The translations under genes and the position numbers were made by a program. From the NCBI GenBank assembly GCA_025937035.1, contig JAICSG010000313.1:1-5537 (forward strand): a stretch of 5,537 bases of DNA. The letters run 5' to 3'. The notes below the pieces were generated by a model. It was not told the origin of the DNA, made no database searches, and worked only from the letters and a program-made list of their open reading frames with translations. Origin of the DNA: Thermoanaerobaculia bacterium. GTDB taxonomy: Bacteria; Acidobacteriota; Thermoanaerobaculia; Multivoradales; UBA5704. Shown piece by piece: positions 4,423 to 5,537 of the stretch (position 1 is its first letter; every line of letters starts with the position of its first letter).

Positions 4423-5053
4423 GATGGCGGAGCAGGTCGAGGAACTCCTCGCGCACCTGCTTCTGGTGGAAGATGCCGCGGAGGGCCGAGGTCACGGTGA
4501 GGGCCCCGGGCTTCTTGACGCCGCGCATCTCGACGCAGAGGTGCCGGGCCTCGATGACGACCATGGCGCCGAGCGGCTGGAGCTTCTCCTCCAGGTAGGT
4601 CACCACCTGCTCGGTCAACCGCTCCTGGAGCTGCGGCCGCTTGGCGTAGAACTCCAGGATGCGGGCGAACTTGGAGAGCCCGAGGATGCGCTCGCGCGGG
4701 ATGTAGGCGATGTGGGCGTGCCCGTAGAACGGCACCAGGTGGTGGGCGCACATGGAGTAAAAAGGGATCTCCTTCTCCATCACCATGTGGCTGTAGCCTT
4801 CCTCGTTCGGGAAGGTGGTCACCTTCGGCTCCGCCCCCTCGGCCAGCCCGCCGAACATCTCGATGTACATCTTGGCGACCCGCAGGTCGGTCTCGGCGAG
4901 GTTGGGATCTTTCAGATCCAGCCCGAGCGCCGTCAGAATCCCGCGCACGTGGTGGGCGATCGCGGCGACCTTGTTCTGCTGGGCGTCGTCCAGATCGGTC
5001 ATCGCGATCGGCGGAATGTGCCCGGGGACGATCACTTCGGGCTCCTGGCTCAT
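4412..5053 (-). CDS. folE: GTP cyclohydrolase I
   Basis: A 213-aa type I GTP cyclohydrolase, which converts GTP to 7,8-dihydroneopterin triphosphate, the entry step to folate and related pterins; it is a cytosolic zinc enzyme acting as a toroidal oligomer. The zinc ligands correspond to Cys102 and His105 in SMCAHHLVPF and Cys173 in EARHLCVEMRG; the neighbouring His104 and His171 match catalytic residues of the E. coli enzyme. Other family blocks seen are ETDLRVAKMYIEMF (54-67), GHAHIAYIPRERILGLSKFARI (111-132), RPQLQERLTEQV (139-150) and KPGALTVTSALRGIF (181-195). Length is normal, with a non-conserved N-terminal 25 residues. The start has AAGGAG seven bases upstream. It is the first gene of the operon, and its end overlaps the lipoprotein gene. 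The assignment is secure. Confidence 0.97.
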   Translation of the reverse strand: MSQEPEVIVPGHIPPIAMTDLDDAQQNKVAAIAHHVRGILTALGLDLKDPNLAETDLRVAKMYIEMFGGLAEGAEPKVTTFPNEEGYSHMVMEKEIPFYSMCAHHLVPFYGHAHIAYIPRERILGLSKFARILEFYAKRPQLQERLTEQVVTYLEEKLQPLGAMVVIEARHLCVEMRGVKKPGALTVTSALRGIFHQKQVREEFLDLLRHHGH

Positions 5054-5084
5054 GAATCGGCTCCTTAATCCGGTCCTGTCGAAC

Positions 5085-5110
5085 GGCCCCCTATCCTACA
5101 CCAGGGGGCC
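5085..5110. other. Hairpin in the folE upstream region
   Basis: A perfect 7-bp stem (GGCCCCC at 5085-5091 with GGGGGCC at 5104-5110) around a 12-base A/T-richer loop. It lies 32 bases upstream of the folE start in the 140-base divergent intergenic region. There is no T run on either side, so it is not an evident terminator; it could be a protein-binding palindrome or a leader hairpin. On the - strand the loop holds TAGGAT, a weak -10-like hexamer, but no -35 is visible. Promoters for both divergent genes must lie in this region. Confidence 0.45.
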
Positions 5111-5154
5111 TCCGGCGGCGGCCGGTAGCGATCTTGCAGTAGCCCTGGGGCACC

Positions 5155-5175
5155 GGGTGCCTCGCGGAGGCATCC
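5155..5175 (+). promoter_or_regulatory. Leader hairpin just before the ribosome-binding site of the 5194 gene
   Basis: Stem GGGTGCCTC with GAGGCATCC (one G-U pair) closed by a GCG loop, ending seven bases before AAGGAGG. It competes with a second stem, GGCACC/GGTGCC (5149-5161), which shares the bases 5156-5161, so the leader could adopt two alternative folds. A short CCTC (5175-5178) could also pair with GAGG in the ribosome-binding site. This may modulate translation, but no known riboswitch class is recognised. Confidence 0.35.
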
Positions 5176-5181
5176 CTCAGC

Positions 5182-5188
5182 AAGGAGG
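5182..5188 (+). promoter_or_regulatory. Ribosome-binding site of the 5194 gene
   Basis: AAGGAGG, near the full consensus, five bases before ATG at 5194. It is the main support for the start of the partial + strand gene. Confidence 0.8.
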
Positions 5189-5193
5189 AAGCG

Positions 5194-5537
5194 ATGCCCT
5201 ACAGCGTGATGATCTGGCTGGTGGACCGCGAGCACGTCCCGAGCGGCCTGGAGACCCGGGAGAACCGCCACGACCCCGTGCTCACCCCCGGCGCGGCCTC
5301 GGGCGTCACGGCGCCCCCGGCCTTCGACCGCCTGAATTACGGCTTTTTCGAGACCGAGGACGAGGCCAAGACCGCCCTCAAGGACATCAGCAAGGACCTG
5401 GAGAAGAACAACCCCATCAAGGTCAAGAGCGGCAGCCGCACGTTCCTGATCCCGGCGAGCCGGGTCCACTACATCGTCTCCGAGGAGGTCACCCGGCCCA
5501 AGGACGAGCCGGCGGCGGAAGTGGAGTCGTACGCCCA
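5194..5537 (+). CDS. Conserved-looking hypothetical protein, 3' end beyond window
   Basis: An open frame of 114 visible codons with no stop before the window edge, starting at an ATG with a near-consensus ribosome-binding site. It begins MPYSVMIWLVDREHVPSGLE, continues through a Gly/Pro/Ala-rich loop, then NYGFFETEDEAKTALKDI and a charged helix DLEKNNPIKVKSG. It then has a strand-like RTFLIPASRVHYIVSEEV and an acidic, proline-containing tail. No signal peptide or membrane segment is seen, so it is probably cytosolic. Codon use is strongly GC-ending, like the neighbouring genes, which supports it being real. I do not recognise the family. It is divergent from folE. Confidence 0.75.
   Translation, partial: MPYSVMIWLVDREHVPSGLETRENRHDPVLTPGAASGVTAPPAFDRLNYGFFETEDEAKTALKDISKDLEKNNPIKVKSGSRTFLIPASRVHYIVSEEVTRPKDEPAAEVESYA

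Noticed and set aside
4295..5068. A 257-codon + strand frame opposite folE
   Set aside because: It is a shadow of the secure folE gene, with a repetitive Leu/His/Gly/Asp-rich product.
5065..5469. A 134-codon - strand frame opposite the 5194 gene
   Set aside because: The + strand frame has a near-consensus ribosome-binding site and a more natural composition; the - strand product looks like antisense coding.

Overview
The window is a GC-rich bacterial chromosome segment with tightly packed genes. It has two ordinary blocks separated by an odd, visibly less GC-rich region at about 1550-2500. The GWxTD-type lipoprotein, the GC bias and the gene style fit Acidobacteriota or a related phylum. That placement is an inference with modest confidence; no rRNA or other marker is present.

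Left block (1-1548). The C-terminal part of a TVP38/TMEM64 (VTT-domain) membrane protein runs in from the left on the + strand. It converges, with a 44-bp tail overlap, on a 363-aa ClpX-like AAA+ ATPase on the - strand. The ATPase has intact nucleotide-binding motifs but lacks the ClpX zinc-binding domain, the GYVG pore loop and the IGF ClpP-docking tripeptide.

Middle region (about 1549-2507). Directly upstream of the ATPase start is an array of about 17-19 palindrome-like sites (consensus GGAACRTTCC) spaced about 21 bp apart, two DNA helical turns. The array is flanked by two imperfect direct repeats of about 60 bp, 495 bp apart. Both repeats carry what looks like the 3' end of a RelE/ParE-type toxin gene (ETVDVSRIER), and the copy next to the ATPase overlaps its start codon. 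A 12-bp-stem hairpin lies at the distal end of the array. Upstream is an intact Phd/YefM-type antitoxin gene whose toxin partner survives only as a short frameshifted remnant. The array, its flanks and the unusual ATPase are the most unusual part of the window. I know of no described system with this layout, but its function cannot be read from sequence alone.

Right block (2508-5053, - strand). A compact four-gene operon, in transcription order: GTP cyclohydrolase I (folE), a GWxTD-domain lipoprotein overlapping its end, a ketoacyl-ACP synthase III (FabH-like), and a 58-aa two-helix membrane protein. Gaps are -11, 23 and 23 bases. A 140-base divergent intergenic region with two hairpins separates this operon from a + strand hypothetical gene (5194 onward) that runs off the right edge. 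No RNA genes, CRISPR arrays or insertion-sequence transposases were seen.
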